A model generated the notes under the pieces. That model saw only the letters and a list, made by a program, of their open reading frames with translations, made no database searches and was not told where the DNA came from. From Paraglaciecola sp. (GTDB lineage Bacteria > Pseudomonadota > Gammaproteobacteria > Enterobacterales > Alteromonadaceae), in the NCBI GenBank assembly GCA_009993955.1, contig JAACSL010000015.1, positions 1 through 64,000 of the forward strand: a stretch of 64,000 nt of DNA, read 5' to 3'. Numbering within the stretch: the stretch's first letter is position 1; each line of letters opens with the position of its first letter. Below are positions 28,010-37,062 of this stretch, piece after piece. A program made the position numbers and the translations under genes.

Positions 28010-29509
28010 ATGCAAGCACCTCTATCTGAGGCAACACCAAAGTCGATGGTAAGTAAGCTGCCAGACGCTTTTGTTATTCTCTTTTTTGTTATTCTGCTGG
28101 CTGGGGTAATGACCTATTGTGTGCCTGCCGGTCAGTTTCAAAATGAAGAAGTCATTAAAACCATTGATGGCAAAACCGTTGTCAGCAATCAACTCAAAGC
28201 AGACAGTTTTGCGTTTAGCGAAACAACCAATGTGGGGGTGAGTGTATTTGCTGCCGGCGGACAAACTGGGATCATGAACTATGCTTTCGAAGGTTTGGTT
28301 TCAGGCGACAAGTGGGGTTCAGCCGTTGGGGTGGTGGCGTTTATTCTGATTGTAGGTGGGGCGTTTGGCATCATCATGGAATCCGGTGCAATTAACAATG
28401 GTATTCTGGCTCTCATCAGCAAAACTCGTCATGCAGACTACGTCATTCTACCGTTGATGTTCATCCTCTTTTCGCTTGGGGGAGCCATATTTGGTATGGG
28501 TGAGGAAGCCATCGCATTTTGTATTGTATTAGTGCCCGTGGTCATTGCCATGGGCTATGACGCTATCACCGCTGTACTCATAACCTATGTTGCTACCCAA
28601 ATCGGCTTCGCTACCTCATGGATGAACCCTTTTTCGGTAGCCATTGCCCAGGGTATCGCTGAAGTTCCACTTTTGTCAGGGCATCGCTTTCGTATTGCAC
28701 TGTGGTTTGTCTTTACCGGCATCGGTCTGTTTTTCACCTTGCGATATGCCAAAAAAATCAGGGCGACACCAGAGTCATCTTTGAGTTATGTGTCTGATGC
28801 ATATTTTCGCCAAAAACAAAGCGTGATCCGCTATCAATTTAGCGGCGCTGACATCGCTATTTTATTACTGTTTTTGGTCGGTATTCTCTGGGTTATCTGG
28901 GGTGTCACCTACCATCAATATTACATCCCAGAAATCGCCAGCCAGTTTTTTAGCCTAGGCATCGCCGTCGCTGCCCTGTGTGTCATCACCAAACGCATGA
29001 CAATGAACCAAGTATCTCAAGCTTTTCAACAGGGAGCGAAAGATTTATTACCCGCCGCGTTAATTGTGGGCATGGCCAAGGGCATTGTGCTGATCTTAGG
29101 TGGCTCAGATCCCAGTCAAGCGTCGGTATTAAATACCCTACTGTTTTATGCCAGTGAGGCGATTGGTGAATTAGGTGCCGTATTTAGTGCAGTACTGATG
29201 TTTGTATTTCAGGCGGTCTTTAATTTTTTTGTCGCGTCTGGCTCTGGTCAAGCTGCGATTACCATGCCACTGATGGCGCCACTGTCTGATTTGGTGGGCG
29301 TGTCGCGACAGGTAGCCGTATTAGCATTTCAATTAGGCGATGGCCTTACGAATATTATTATTCCCACCTCAGCCTCGTTAATCGGGTGCTTGGGGGTAGC
29401 GCGTATCGATTGGTCAACCTGGTTGAAGTTTTGTTGGAAACTGACACTATTGCTGCTTGTTAGCGCCGCGATAAGTATTGTCATCGCAGTCTCTACTGCT
29501 TACGCCTAA
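28010..29509 (+). CDS. YfcC-family inner-membrane carrier
   Basis: A 499-residue integral membrane protein with about 12 helices and the family features LPDAFVILFFVILLAGVMTY at the N-terminus, MGEEAIAFCIVLVPVVIAMG in the middle and GSGQAAITMPLMAPLSDLVGV in the C-terminal half. The YfcC group belongs to the DcuC/ArsB-like carriers and members are predicted to move amino acids, peptides or dicarboxylates. The gene ends 35 bp before the isoaspartyl dipeptidase gene in the same orientation, so it is a good candidate for bringing isoaspartyl dipeptides or their products into the cytoplasm. Substrate not proven. Confidence 0.85.
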   Translation: MQAPLSEATPKSMVSKLPDAFVILFFVILLAGVMTYCVPAGQFQNEEVIKTIDGKTVVSNQLKADSFAFSETTNVGVSVFAAGGQTGIMNYAFEGLVSGDKWGSAVGVVAFILIVGGAFGIIMESGAINNGILALISKTRHADYVILPLMFILFSLGGAIFGMGEEAIAFCIVLVPVVIAMGYDAITAVLITYVATQIGFATSWMNPFSVAIAQGIAEVPLLSGHRFRIALWFVFTGIGLFFTLRYAKKIRATPESSLSYVSDAYFRQKQSVIRYQFSGADIAILLLFLVGILWVIWGVTYHQYYIPEIASQFFSLGIAVAALCVITKRMTMNQVSQAFQQGAKDLLPAALIVGMAKGIVLILGGSDPSQASVLNTLLFYASEAIGELGAVFSAVLMFVFQAVFNFFVASGSGQAAITMPLMAPLSDLVGVSRQVAVLAFQLGDGLTNIIIPTSASLIGCLGVARIDWSTWLKFCWKLTLLLLVSAAISIVIAVSTAYA

Positions 29510-29544
29510 GTCAATATTGTCTACTCTATTAGTATGGATCTCAC

Positions 29545-30720
29545 ATGATATATTTACTCAAAGGCGCTGACGTTTACGCGCCGCAACATCTTGGCCCTCA
29601 GGATATTTTGTTGAGTGGTCAGCAAATACTTAAGATTGCCCCCAACATTACTTTAAACGGAGACGATGTCGTCACCATTGATGCCACGCAATGCTTGGCT
29701 GTGCCCGGATTTGTGGATAGCTTGGTACACTTTTGTGGTGGAGGCGGTGAAGGAGGCTTTCACACTCGCACCCCAGAAATGCAATTGACTGAGGCTACGT
29801 TGGCTGGCGTGACCACCGTGATAGGCGCATTAGGCACAGATGCCACGACACGAAGTCATGCAGATTTATTAGCCAAAGCCAAAGCCTTGCAAACAGAAGG
29901 TATATCCACTTACTGCTACACGGGATCGTATCAGCTGCCGCCACGCACTATCAGCGGCTCAGTGACCGACGATATTATGCTTATCGAGAAATTTATTGGT
30001 ATTGGCGAAGTCGCCATAGCCGATCATCGTTCGTCACAACCTAGCTCTTTAGAATTGAGCCGAATCGCTTCACAGGCGAGGGTTGGCGGCATGTTAAGTG
30101 GCAAGGGTGGCATTGTCAGTATCCATGTTGGTGACAGTCACACCATGTTGAGTTTATTGCACGAGGTGATCGACACCAGTGATATTCCAGCCAGTCAGTT
30201 TTATCCGACACATATCAACCGCAACCAAGCGTTACTTGATGCGGGTGTGGCGTGGACAAAAGCAGGTGGTGCCATCGATTTTACCACCAGCACAAGTCAG
30301 CAAATCATCGCACAAGGCGAGATACCGGCTGCAGAAGCACTGGCTTACTGCCTGCGTTTAGGTGTGAATATTAGCCAACTGACCATGAGCTCAGATGGCA
30401 ATGCTAGCCTACCTGTGTTTAATCAACAGGGTGAGTTATGTGGCTTAGAAGTGGGCAAAGTGAATAGCTTGTACCACAGCTTTTTAGAGCTGATTAATCA
30501 ACATCATGTCGCCATAGAAGATGCCGTTGCCAGTATCACAGCAAGCCCGGCCACCATTCTTAAACTGCATAACAAAGGTCGATTAAAAGCCGGAAATGAT
30601 GCTGATCTTGTATTACTCAATAAACAAAATTTAGGCATAGATAAAGTGTTTGCCATGGGTAAGCTAGTGGTGGACAAGGGTTTGCCGTTAGTGACTGGCA
30701 CCTTTGAAAACATCCCCTAA
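29545..30720 (+). CDS. iadA: Isoaspartyl dipeptidase (beta-aspartyl-peptidase), IadA family
   Basis: A 391-residue amidohydrolase that splits beta-aspartyl dipeptides. Ligand regions are SIHVGDS, PTHINR and SSDGNAS (the metal-binding His, His and Asp), and GIGEVAIADHRSS where a Glu stands in the place of the carboxylated Lys of E. coli IadA. The N-terminal motif is odd: the expected HxH (DQHVH in E. coli) reads DSLVHFCGGGGEGG, with Leu60 in place of the first His and only His62 left. Whether this is a subfamily trait or a functional loss is unclear. The substrate in this context would be beta-Asp-Arg from cyanophycin. Confidence 0.88.
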   Translation: MIYLLKGADVYAPQHLGPQDILLSGQQILKIAPNITLNGDDVVTIDATQCLAVPGFVDSLVHFCGGGGEGGFHTRTPEMQLTEATLAGVTTVIGALGTDATTRSHADLLAKAKALQTEGISTYCYTGSYQLPPRTISGSVTDDIMLIEKFIGIGEVAIADHRSSQPSSLELSRIASQARVGGMLSGKGGIVSIHVGDSHTMLSLLHEVIDTSDIPASQFYPTHINRNQALLDAGVAWTKAGGAIDFTTSTSQQIIAQGEIPAAEALAYCLRLGVNISQLTMSSDGNASLPVFNQQGELCGLEVGKVNSLYHSFLELINQHHVAIEDAVASITASPATILKLHNKGRLKAGNDADLVLLNKQNLGIDKVFAMGKLVVDKGLPLVTGTFENIP

Positions 30721-30892
30721 GCCCAGACGTAAGTTAAACCAATAAACAAATTATCAATCTCTGTAAAACGGCAAACCGCGCTCGGAACAGTGTATCTTGT
30801 CAATTATTTAGCAGGGTCTATCAAGCAAAGTGATAATCCCCTACCGAGTAGTCTGCTATAAGGTATGCAAGGTAAAAACTCACGGTGGTGTT

Positions 30893-32044
30893 ATGACAAC
30901 GATACAAATTGATCATGAAGAAATTACGATGTTTCGTGACATGGTGTTGCGTTTTTTAGAGCAAGAAATTCTGCCGCACTATGAAACATGGGAGCACAAC
31001 CATCATACCCCACGTGAGGTATGGCAAACCATGGGCAAGGCAGGCATGTTGTTGGTGGATTTGCCTGAAGAATATGGCGCGGCGGGGGCCAGTTTTGACG
31101 TGTGCCAGATGATTCAAGAAGAGATGTGTCGTTTGGGTTTGCATGGCTTAGCCACCGGCTACAACATTCACGCCAATATCGTTGCACCGTATATTTTGAA
31201 TATTGGCAACAAACAACAACAAAGCCGTTGGCTTCCACCCATGGTGACTGGGGATGTGCTGACAGCCTTGGCCATGACCGAACCCGGTGCCGGCAGCGAT
31301 GTGGCCAATATGCGCACCACCGCAGTAAAAGACGGTGACCACTACGTATTAAATGGCTCAAAAACCTTTATTACCAACGGCAATATGGCAGACATGATTA
31401 TTGTGTGCGCAAAAACCGATGCCAAAGCGGGAGCAAAAGGTATTTCATTATTTTTAGTGGATACCAGCTTGGCGGGTTTTGCCACCGGCAAACCCATTGA
31501 AAAAATCGGCCAACACAGTAGCGATACCGCAGAATTGTTCTTCGAAAATATGCGCCTACCCAGCGATGCCTTGCTTGGCGAAGAAGGCAAAGGCTTTGTC
31601 TATTTAATGCAAGAATTACCCCGCGAGCGACTGGGTTGTGCGGTACAAGCCATCGGTCATGCGCAAGGTGCGCTGGATTTAACTGTCGATTATGTTAAGC
31701 AGCGTAAGGCCTTTGGCCAAGCGGTGAGTCAGTTTCAGAATACTCGTTTTAAATTGGCAGAATGCCATACCCAGCTTGAGTTGTGCCGCGCCATGCTCGA
31801 CCAATACATGCTGAAATATAAACAAGACAAGATGACGGTTACCGATGCCGCCATGCTCAAACTCGCCGCCACCGAAATGCAACTCACTATGGTCAATGAA
31901 TGTTTGCAGTTGTTTGGTGGCTATGGTTACACCCACGAATACCCCATCTCGCGTTTTTATCGTGATGCACGGGTACAAACTATTTACGCAGGCAGTTCTG
32001 AGATCATGAAAGAGGTGATTGCCCGCGGAATTTTAGGCCGCTGA
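30893..32044 (+). CDS. Acyl-CoA dehydrogenase
   Basis: A 383-residue FAD enzyme that oxidises acyl-CoA to 2-enoyl-CoA. The N-terminal helical domain runs to about residue 115; the middle beta domain has ALAMTEPGAGSDVANMRTTA; the C-terminal domain has RKAFGQAVSQFQNTRF and LFGGYGYTHEYPISRFYRDA, ending YAGSSEIMKEVIARGI. The length is typical of short- to medium-chain or isovaleryl-type members. I start at the ATG at 30893; an upstream in-frame extension to 30830 lacks family residues. It is monocistronic, 170 bp after iadA, and its physiological electron acceptor genes are not nearby. Confidence 0.92.
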   Translation: MTTIQIDHEEITMFRDMVLRFLEQEILPHYETWEHNHHTPREVWQTMGKAGMLLVDLPEEYGAAGASFDVCQMIQEEMCRLGLHGLATGYNIHANIVAPYILNIGNKQQQSRWLPPMVTGDVLTALAMTEPGAGSDVANMRTTAVKDGDHYVLNGSKTFITNGNMADMIIVCAKTDAKAGAKGISLFLVDTSLAGFATGKPIEKIGQHSSDTAELFFENMRLPSDALLGEEGKGFVYLMQELPRERLGCAVQAIGHAQGALDLTVDYVKQRKAFGQAVSQFQNTRFKLAECHTQLELCRAMLDQYMLKYKQDKMTVTDAAMLKLAATEMQLTMVNECLQLFGGYGYTHEYPISRFYRDARVQTIYAGSSEIMKEVIARGILGR

Positions 32045-32163
32045 TGCATGCTCTGATTTTTTACAAGAAAATTTAATGCGATTCATAATGTAGACTCATG
32101 AAGGTGTTCTACTCTGTAATCTAGCATCATAAATGGCTAATCAACATTACACGGGGAAACCAA

Positions 32164-32595
32164 ATGAACATTAACAAATCTGCACCTGCCGTTGCATCAC
32201 ATGAAATTGTTATTAATGCGCCGATTGATAAAGTTTGGACGCTTGTCGCTGATGTTGAGGCATGGCCAAATTGGAATCCAGCGGTAAAAAGTGCAAAACT
32301 TAATGGCGAGTTCAAACTTGCTACAACCTTCAATTGGAAAAGCGGTGGGATATCGATCGTTTCTACTTTTCAGGAAATTGAGGTCAATGCCAAACTGGTG
32401 TGGACAGGTAAAGCAATCGGCACACAAGCCATCCATGCTTGGACATTTGCCTCTACACCATCTGGCGTGCTGGTCTCAACCGCCGAATCATTTGAGGGCT
32501 GGTTAGTGAAATTAATGCCAAAAGCCATGCAAAAAACCTTAGACGAATCATTAACGGCATGGTTAGAAGAAATGAAACGCAAGGCGGAGGGATAA
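32164..32595 (+). CDS. SRPBCC-family (START-like) protein
   Basis: A 143-residue single-domain protein of the polyketide cyclase/SRPBCC type, beginning with the pattern HEIVINAPIDKVWTLVADVEAWPNWNPAV and ending with the long C-terminal helix MPKAMQKTLDESLTAWLEEM. These folds bind hydrophobic ligands in a helix-grip pocket; the ligand is unknown. A stand-alone gene, but within a stretch rich in SDR, MAPEG and lipid-type genes, so a lipid or aromatic ligand is plausible. Confidence 0.85.
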   Translation: MNINKSAPAVASHEIVINAPIDKVWTLVADVEAWPNWNPAVKSAKLNGEFKLATTFNWKSGGISIVSTFQEIEVNAKLVWTGKAIGTQAIHAWTFASTPSGVLVSTAESFEGWLVKLMPKAMQKTLDESLTAWLEEMKRKAEG

Positions 32596-32996
32596 CAATC
32601 ATTGAACTCAACAAAGCGTTAAAAATAAAGACAACAACTATTTTTAAATAGGTGTTCACCGCTCAGCCTTGTTGACCGTGTATCAGGCCTTTGAATTTGC
32701 GCACTGATGGCAAAGTTTGGTGCTTAGGCAGTGAGTTTGTCTGATCTCGTAGTTGGCTTTAGCAAGCTGATAGCAGACTGGCTCAAAACCAAGCTCTAAG
32801 CACGCTGTTTATTTAAGGTCATCGCCTAGACCATCAATTCTGTATGCGGCTAATTCTGGTCGGGTGGCAGCTAACACCTGGTTTTTAACCACCTGCAACA
32901 GGCTTGAATGTTGGAAACCTTGATTTTGCTGCTAATATCTTGAGTAGTTGAGTGCTGAACTGCACAGTAAATGACTGCAGATATAGGGTAAAGACG
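32596..32996. other. Gene-poor stretch
   Basis: No convincing gene in about 400 bases. On the minus strand, 32809-32931 has a 40-codon frame with no start codon whose translation (VLAATRPELAAYRIDGLGDD) reads like protein and may be the end of a lost gene; no family was recognised. Confidence 0.4.
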
Positions 32997-33386
32997 ATGG
33001 ATTTTTGTGCCCATGGCGAGGTAAAAACTGATTGGCAAAACAATGTACTGATTGTGCGCTTTGCTACGCAGTTTAATCTGAAAGGCGCGATTGAAGCCTG
33101 TGATTCAATAGAAAAGCAGATAGTCACCAGACCCATGAAGTGGGCAAGAATCGATATTTATGAAAACCAAGATGTGCTTGCGCCTCCTGATAGTTTTGAT
33201 TTTCTAGATGCACATATCAAAACAATCTCTGTTTGCCAGTGTGTCTTATTTTGCATTATCAATGACAACTTGCTTATCAAAGAGTACTTTTCTGCACTTT
33301 TCCACAAATACAAGCAACCATTTTTCTTTTGCTCCACCTTGGACGAGGCCATGCTCAGGGTCAATGCAGACCTAGCAAACCGATAA
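32997..33386 (+). CDS. Hypothetical cytoplasmic protein
   Basis: A 129-residue protein beginning MDFCAHGEVKTDWQNNVL, without a signal peptide or membrane helix. The alternation of short strands and helices (VLIVRFATQFNL, ACDSIEKQIV, SVCQCVLFCIINDNLL) resembles STAS-like or other small alpha/beta folds, but no diagnostic residue was found. An upstream GTG at 32952 is in frame; the ATG is preferred. It stands alone upstream of the first SDR gene. Confidence 0.65.
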   Translation: MDFCAHGEVKTDWQNNVLIVRFATQFNLKGAIEACDSIEKQIVTRPMKWARIDIYENQDVLAPPDSFDFLDAHIKTISVCQCVLFCIINDNLLIKEYFSALFHKYKQPFFFCSTLDEAMLRVNADLANR

Positions 33387-33440
33387 AATGCCCTATTCTG
33401 GCACAATATAAAGCCTGTAGGCGCTTTTCAAGCTGACCTG

Positions 33441-33471
33441 ATTTATCACCGCATTACCCAATTTGTCACTC
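33441..33471 (+). promoter_or_regulatory. Putative AraC-type operator upstream of the first SDR gene
   Basis: Two direct half-sites, ATTTATCACC (33441-33450) and ATTTGTCACTC (33461-33471), have starts exactly 20 bp apart and lie 132 bases before the SDR start codon. The same arrangement occurs at 37032, 39662 and 44125, each time in the same orientation relative to the downstream gene. Confidence 0.65.
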
Positions 33472-33603
33472 GTAACCTGCTGGCTTTCCATCCAGACTAA
33501 TTAATCAAAAATTACCCAACACCACTCAGGTAGTTCACGGCAATATTGCAGCAAACGGCATGCAAAAAAGGCCACTAGCTGAAGTGCATTAGGACTGGCA
33601 AAG

Positions 33604-34356
33604 ATGAATTTGAGCGGCAATGTTATTTTGGTAACCGGAGGAGGATCGGGAATTGGGGCAGCCATTGCCACGCGTTTCAAAGCAATGGGTAATCCTGTCA
33701 TTATCTGTGGACGCAACAAAATAAAATTGCAAGCTGCGGCTGAGAATATGGGCGTCAACCATATTGTGTGTGATGTCTCTGATGAGCAGCAGGTGAAGGC
33801 TATGTTAGAGCAGATTAATCAAATATATGGGCATCTCGATATATTGGTTAATTGTGCTGGCGTCATGCACACCTATGATTTTTTTAGCGACCCAGATACA
33901 GCGAGCAGAATACAAACTGAAATTGAGATCAATGCCATTGCCCCACTTAAGCTGACCTATGCCGCCTTACCCTTATTACAACAGAGCAGCCACCCTGCCA
34001 TTGTATTTGTCAGTTCAGGCCTAGCTTACATCCCCTTTTTCGCAACGCCTGCTTATTCGGGTAGTAAAGCCTTAATTCATCACAGTGCTCAAGCCCTACG
34101 ACAGCAATTCAAAAAACACGGCATTCGAGTGTTTGAGTTACTGCCGCCGATCACCGATACGCCGATGGCAGAAGGCGTCGATGTGAAAGGTTTCAAAAAA
34201 TCATCACCAGAAGAGGTGGTCGATGCCTTGATTGACGGCATGTTAAAAGAAAAATTTGAAATTGCCGCTGGGGCGTCGAGGCAACTTCGTTTTATGAGTC
34301 GGCTGGCACCTGGGTTTCTGTTTAAACAAATGACACAAGCTTTTGAGGGGAAATGA
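33604..34356 (+). CDS. Short-chain dehydrogenase/reductase (DltE-like)
   Basis: A 250-residue Rossmann-fold oxidoreductase. Nucleotide-binding TGGGSGIG lies at residues 11-18, NCAG in the strand-4 position, catalytic Ser in VFVSSGLAY and YSGSK as YxxxK. The C-terminus has the distinctive RFMSRLAPGFLFKQM. It is a paralogue of the SDR at 38077. The stop overlaps or abuts the next small membrane-protein gene, so the two form an operon. The presumed operator lies upstream. Substrate unknown. Confidence 0.9.
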   Translation: MNLSGNVILVTGGGSGIGAAIATRFKAMGNPVIICGRNKIKLQAAAENMGVNHIVCDVSDEQQVKAMLEQINQIYGHLDILVNCAGVMHTYDFFSDPDTASRIQTEIEINAIAPLKLTYAALPLLQQSSHPAIVFVSSGLAYIPFFATPAYSGSKALIHHSAQALRQQFKKHGIRVFELLPPITDTPMAEGVDVKGFKKSSPEEVVDALIDGMLKEKFEIAAGASRQLRFMSRLAPGFLFKQMTQAFEGK

Positions 34357-34360
34357 GTTG

Positions 34361-34774
34361 ATGCCAAACCAAGTAAAGTTCGCCATTGCGCTATTAATGT
34401 CCGTCACAATTTTCCGAGCGCAGACGGTATTGTTTTTATCAAGTGTTGAGATGTTTGGCGGAATAGCACCCGACGCATGGTTTGCACCGTGGTTCAGTGA
34501 TGCACTGTTAGGATTTTTAGTGCCGCTGATGGTTTACCTGTTTTGGCAGAAAAGAAGCACAAAAATTTGGGGTGCCCTGATCATTTACAATGCAGTGGGC
34601 GCGTTTGATTATGCCACCGGCCTTGCCACTCAATTCACTGCGCCAATGCCCGTCGAGATGGCGTCAGCCATGACCGTCTATCTAGGCATAGGGGTTTTTA
34701 TGCTGTGTCAATTAATCGCGTTAGTGCTGTTATTTCGAACTGATGTCATTGCTTATTTCACGGCGCATCGGTAA
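34361..34774 (+). CDS. Small integral membrane protein, unknown
   Basis: A 137-residue protein with four predicted helices (about residues 6-26, 44-62, 72-90 and 106-126) and no recognised family. An AGGGG ribosome-binding site lies inside the end of the SDR gene and the ATG at 34361 is 5 bases after the SDR stop, so translation is coupled. Such four-helix proteins near SDR genes are often annotated as DoxX- or DUF-type, but no diagnostic motif was seen. Confidence 0.75.
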   Translation: MPNQVKFAIALLMSVTIFRAQTVLFLSSVEMFGGIAPDAWFAPWFSDALLGFLVPLMVYLFWQKRSTKIWGALIIYNAVGAFDYATGLATQFTAPMPVEMASAMTVYLGIGVFMLCQLIALVLLFRTDVIAYFTAHR

Positions 34775-34850
34775 TGCACACCAGCGGTGTATCGGCGAAA
34801 AATAATCGATGAGATGTCATTCATCGGTCTATCTACACGAGATTCTGTCT

Positions 34851-35795
34851 ATGCCTCCTAAGATGCCAAAAAACGATGTAACACGGGTAGCTATTGTCGG
34901 TGCAACTGGTTTGGTTGGCACGTCGCTTTACCACATATTAGACGAAAAAACGTATCAAATTTCAGTGGTGGGCCGTTCACGCGCCAAATTAAGAACCAAC
35001 TTTCGAAAAGCATTTAACCATCTGACATGGGCAGAATTTAAAGACAGCGATGCCAGACATTACGATGTCATTATCAACCTAGCCGGCGCCGGTGTTTCCG
35101 ACAAAAAATGGACCACAGAATACAAGTTGGTCATGGTCGATAGTCGCATTGATGCCACCAAAATGTGTACTGAAAAATGTCGTGAGAATCCGAAGATTCG
35201 ATTGATCAATGCATCAGCTGTGAGTGCCTATGGATTTTATGCTGGCCCGTCAATTCGCTTTGACGAAAGCAATCAGGCACAGCGGACCGGTCATGCTTTT
35301 TTGCAAGATTTAATAGACAAATGGGAAGAAACAGCTCTTGAGGCCGAAGCATATGGTAGCGCCGTGACCCTGTTAAGAATAGGTGTGGTTTTTCACCCAG
35401 ACGAAGGCGCATTACCCGCCATGATGCAACCATTTCGCTACTTTATTGGTGGCCCTGTTGGTTCTGGGCAACAAATGATTTCCTGGATCAGCACCCAAGA
35501 CCTTGCCCGTATTATGGTATTTTTAATCAGCCACCCAGACATTAGCGGGCCGGTAAATTGTGTCTCACCCGGGGCAGTATCAAATCGTGAATTTGCCCAA
35601 ACACTTGGTGAAGCAATGCGCAGACCCAGTGTCGTTACCACTCCGGCTTTGGTTATTCGCGCTGCCATGGGACAAATGGGTGACGAATTGATCGTTAAGG
35701 GTCAACACGTCTACCCACAAAAATTGATCGAGGCCGGTTTTGAGTTCAGCTACCCCAATTTACGGGGCTATTTCTCTGATCATTTTGGTAAGTGA
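34851..35795 (+). CDS. TIGR01777-type NAD-dependent epimerase/dehydratase family protein
   Basis: A 314-residue extended-SDR-like protein with the Rossmann motif GATGLVGTSLYHIL close to the N-terminus, VIINLAGAGVSDKKW and RLINASAVSAYGFY in the places typical of the YfcH/TIGR01777 family, and a C-terminal DUF1731-like end (GQHVYPQKLIEAGFEFSYP). E. coli YfcH has no settled substrate. The ATG at 34851 is preferred; upstream in-frame codons to 34809 do not match the family. It may belong to the same transcript as the SDR gene. Confidence 0.88.
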   Translation: MPPKMPKNDVTRVAIVGATGLVGTSLYHILDEKTYQISVVGRSRAKLRTNFRKAFNHLTWAEFKDSDARHYDVIINLAGAGVSDKKWTTEYKLVMVDSRIDATKMCTEKCRENPKIRLINASAVSAYGFYAGPSIRFDESNQAQRTGHAFLQDLIDKWEETALEAEAYGSAVTLLRIGVVFHPDEGALPAMMQPFRYFIGGPVGSGQQMISWISTQDLARIMVFLISHPDISGPVNCVSPGAVSNREFAQTLGEAMRRPSVVTTPALVIRAAMGQMGDELIVKGQHVYPQKLIEAGFEFSYPNLRGYFSDHFGK

Positions 35796-35854
35796 ACCGC
35801 CGCCGTCACAGCTATTTTCAACCGGCCTAGTGTATATCAGTCGAGGAACATCCT

Positions 35855-36007
35855 ATGAAAAAATGGATGATTATTGGCATCTTCATCATACAGGCTGTTA
35901 TTGCCATCATACTTTGTTACAGCCAACACCATGATGGAATTGGCGGTCCGTATCCAACTAAACAGCTGTGCGTTAATGTTGGGTGTTTGACACCCCTGCT
36001 AACCTGA
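35855..36007 (+). CDS. Small membrane protein (50 residues)
   Basis: A 50-codon frame preceded by an AGGA ribosome-binding site 7 bases before the ATG. The product has a basic start (MKKWM), one membrane helix (about residues 5-22, IIGIFIIQAVIAIILC) and a short polar tail with two Cys (QLCVNVGCL). The 3' end overlaps the end of the convergent araC-type gene by 35 bases. No family recognised; the clear start signal and the hydrophobic segment are the support. Confidence 0.55.
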   Translation: MKKWMIIGIFIIQAVIAIILCYSQHHDGIGGPYPTKQLCVNVGCLTPLLT

Positions 36008-36989
36008 ATTCTTCTGGTGTTTTTTGCATCCACGTTTTGAAAGCCCTATGAAAGGATTTTGGATCACTGAAACCCACCATGTAGGCTATTTTGCTTGGGG
36101 GTAAACGGCTTTTAGTTAAATACCTTACCGACAAATCCAGGCGAATTTTGTCTAGGATATCCTGATATGAGGTGCCTTCACTTTTTAAATTTCGCTGAAA
36201 GGTAGAGCGGCTCATGTCCATTTGTTGGCAGACCAATTCTGCTCTTGGTAAGCCATTAATGAGTAAGGCACGAATAGCAAGTTCAACCCGTTCAGCAAAC
36301 GACTGTATTTTACTGCGATCTTCGAGTTGACGTTCCAAATCAACTTCGATGGCTTTCCACAGCGGTTCATTTTCGGAAATAAACGGGGCAAGCACATCCT
36401 TTTCAGCAAAGGTGACTTTAAAGTGAGTGCCAACCTCGCTTTTGGTACCCAAATATTCATACAGAGCAGGCTCGTTATTGTGCGAACTTGGCACTGTTAC
36501 AGAGCTTGGAATAACGTGTAAACCGGTATGGTTACGTGCAGTCTCGATGAGTGATATGCCAATGGCAAAGCCCAGCGACGGAGGTAGAGGTAAATGGTCA
36601 TATTCACTGGTGATTTCTAAGCTCAAGCCTTTTGTTAAGCGTTTGATATGGAACTTCACTGGCCCAAACAAGGTTTTGTAGCGAGCAATTCGGCCCAGTC
36701 CAATATGAAGATTTGGCGCAGAGGCACAAGCTAGCAGGATGGGATTTAGTGCTCCACTGCCCATAATGCGCCCTAATGCCAGAAAGTTCGCCTCTGGCCC
36801 TGCTAAGCGCGCAATCGTATGCCATAACAGCATGAAGTCTTCGCCACTCACACCAACGTCGGCTCTTGCCCTGGTTTTAGCTGACCAAGGCACCTCAGCC
36901 AAGGCGAGGGCTGGATCAACACTTAAAATTTGGCAAATTGCTGTCTTTAAAATCGCAATAGAGTGTTGGTTCACGGTGCTACTCCTCAA
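35973..36989 (-). CDS. AraC-family transcriptional regulator
   Basis: A 338-residue regulator with an N-terminal ligand-type domain of the OruR/PirR-like group (about residues 25-205) and a C-terminal double HTH (about 235-335: GLPRAELVCQQMDMSRSTFQRNL and PPSKIAYMVGFSDPKSFHRAFKTW). It is divergent from the MAPEG-DUF1772-SDR operon. A two-half-site direct repeat at 20-bp spacing lies in the shared intergenic region and in three other promoters between 33 and 44 kb, so this protein is the best candidate for binding them. The inducer is unknown. Confidence 0.92.
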   Translation of the reverse strand: MRSSTVNQHSIAILKTAICQILSVDPALALAEVPWSAKTRARADVGVSGEDFMLLWHTIARLAGPEANFLALGRIMGSGALNPILLACASAPNLHIGLGRIARYKTLFGPVKFHIKRLTKGLSLEITSEYDHLPLPPSLGFAIGISLIETARNHTGLHVIPSSVTVPSSHNNEPALYEYLGTKSEVGTHFKVTFAEKDVLAPFISENEPLWKAIEVDLERQLEDRSKIQSFAERVELAIRALLINGLPRAELVCQQMDMSRSTFQRNLKSEGTSYQDILDKIRLDLSVRYLTKSRLPPSKIAYMVGFSDPKSFHRAFKTWMQKTPEEFRLAGVSNTQH

Positions 36990-37031
36990 AGTGTGCGGGG
37001 TTAATACTTAGCTTAACCAGAAAAGTCATCG

Positions 37032-37062
37032 GCAGAACACTCGCTGACCATATTCATCACTC
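37032..37062 (+). promoter_or_regulatory. Putative AraC-type operator upstream of the MAPEG operon
   Basis: Half-site ATTCATCACTC (37052-37062) and a partial one GCAGAACACTC (37032-37042) have starts 20 bp apart in the divergent region between the araC-type gene and the MAPEG gene. The proximal half-site differs from those at 33461 and 44145 by at most two bases. Confidence 0.6.

Noticed and set aside
32809..32931. 40-codon minus-strand frame reading like protein (ELAAYRIDGLGDD).
   Set aside because: It has no start codon and no recognised family; noted only as a possible remnant.
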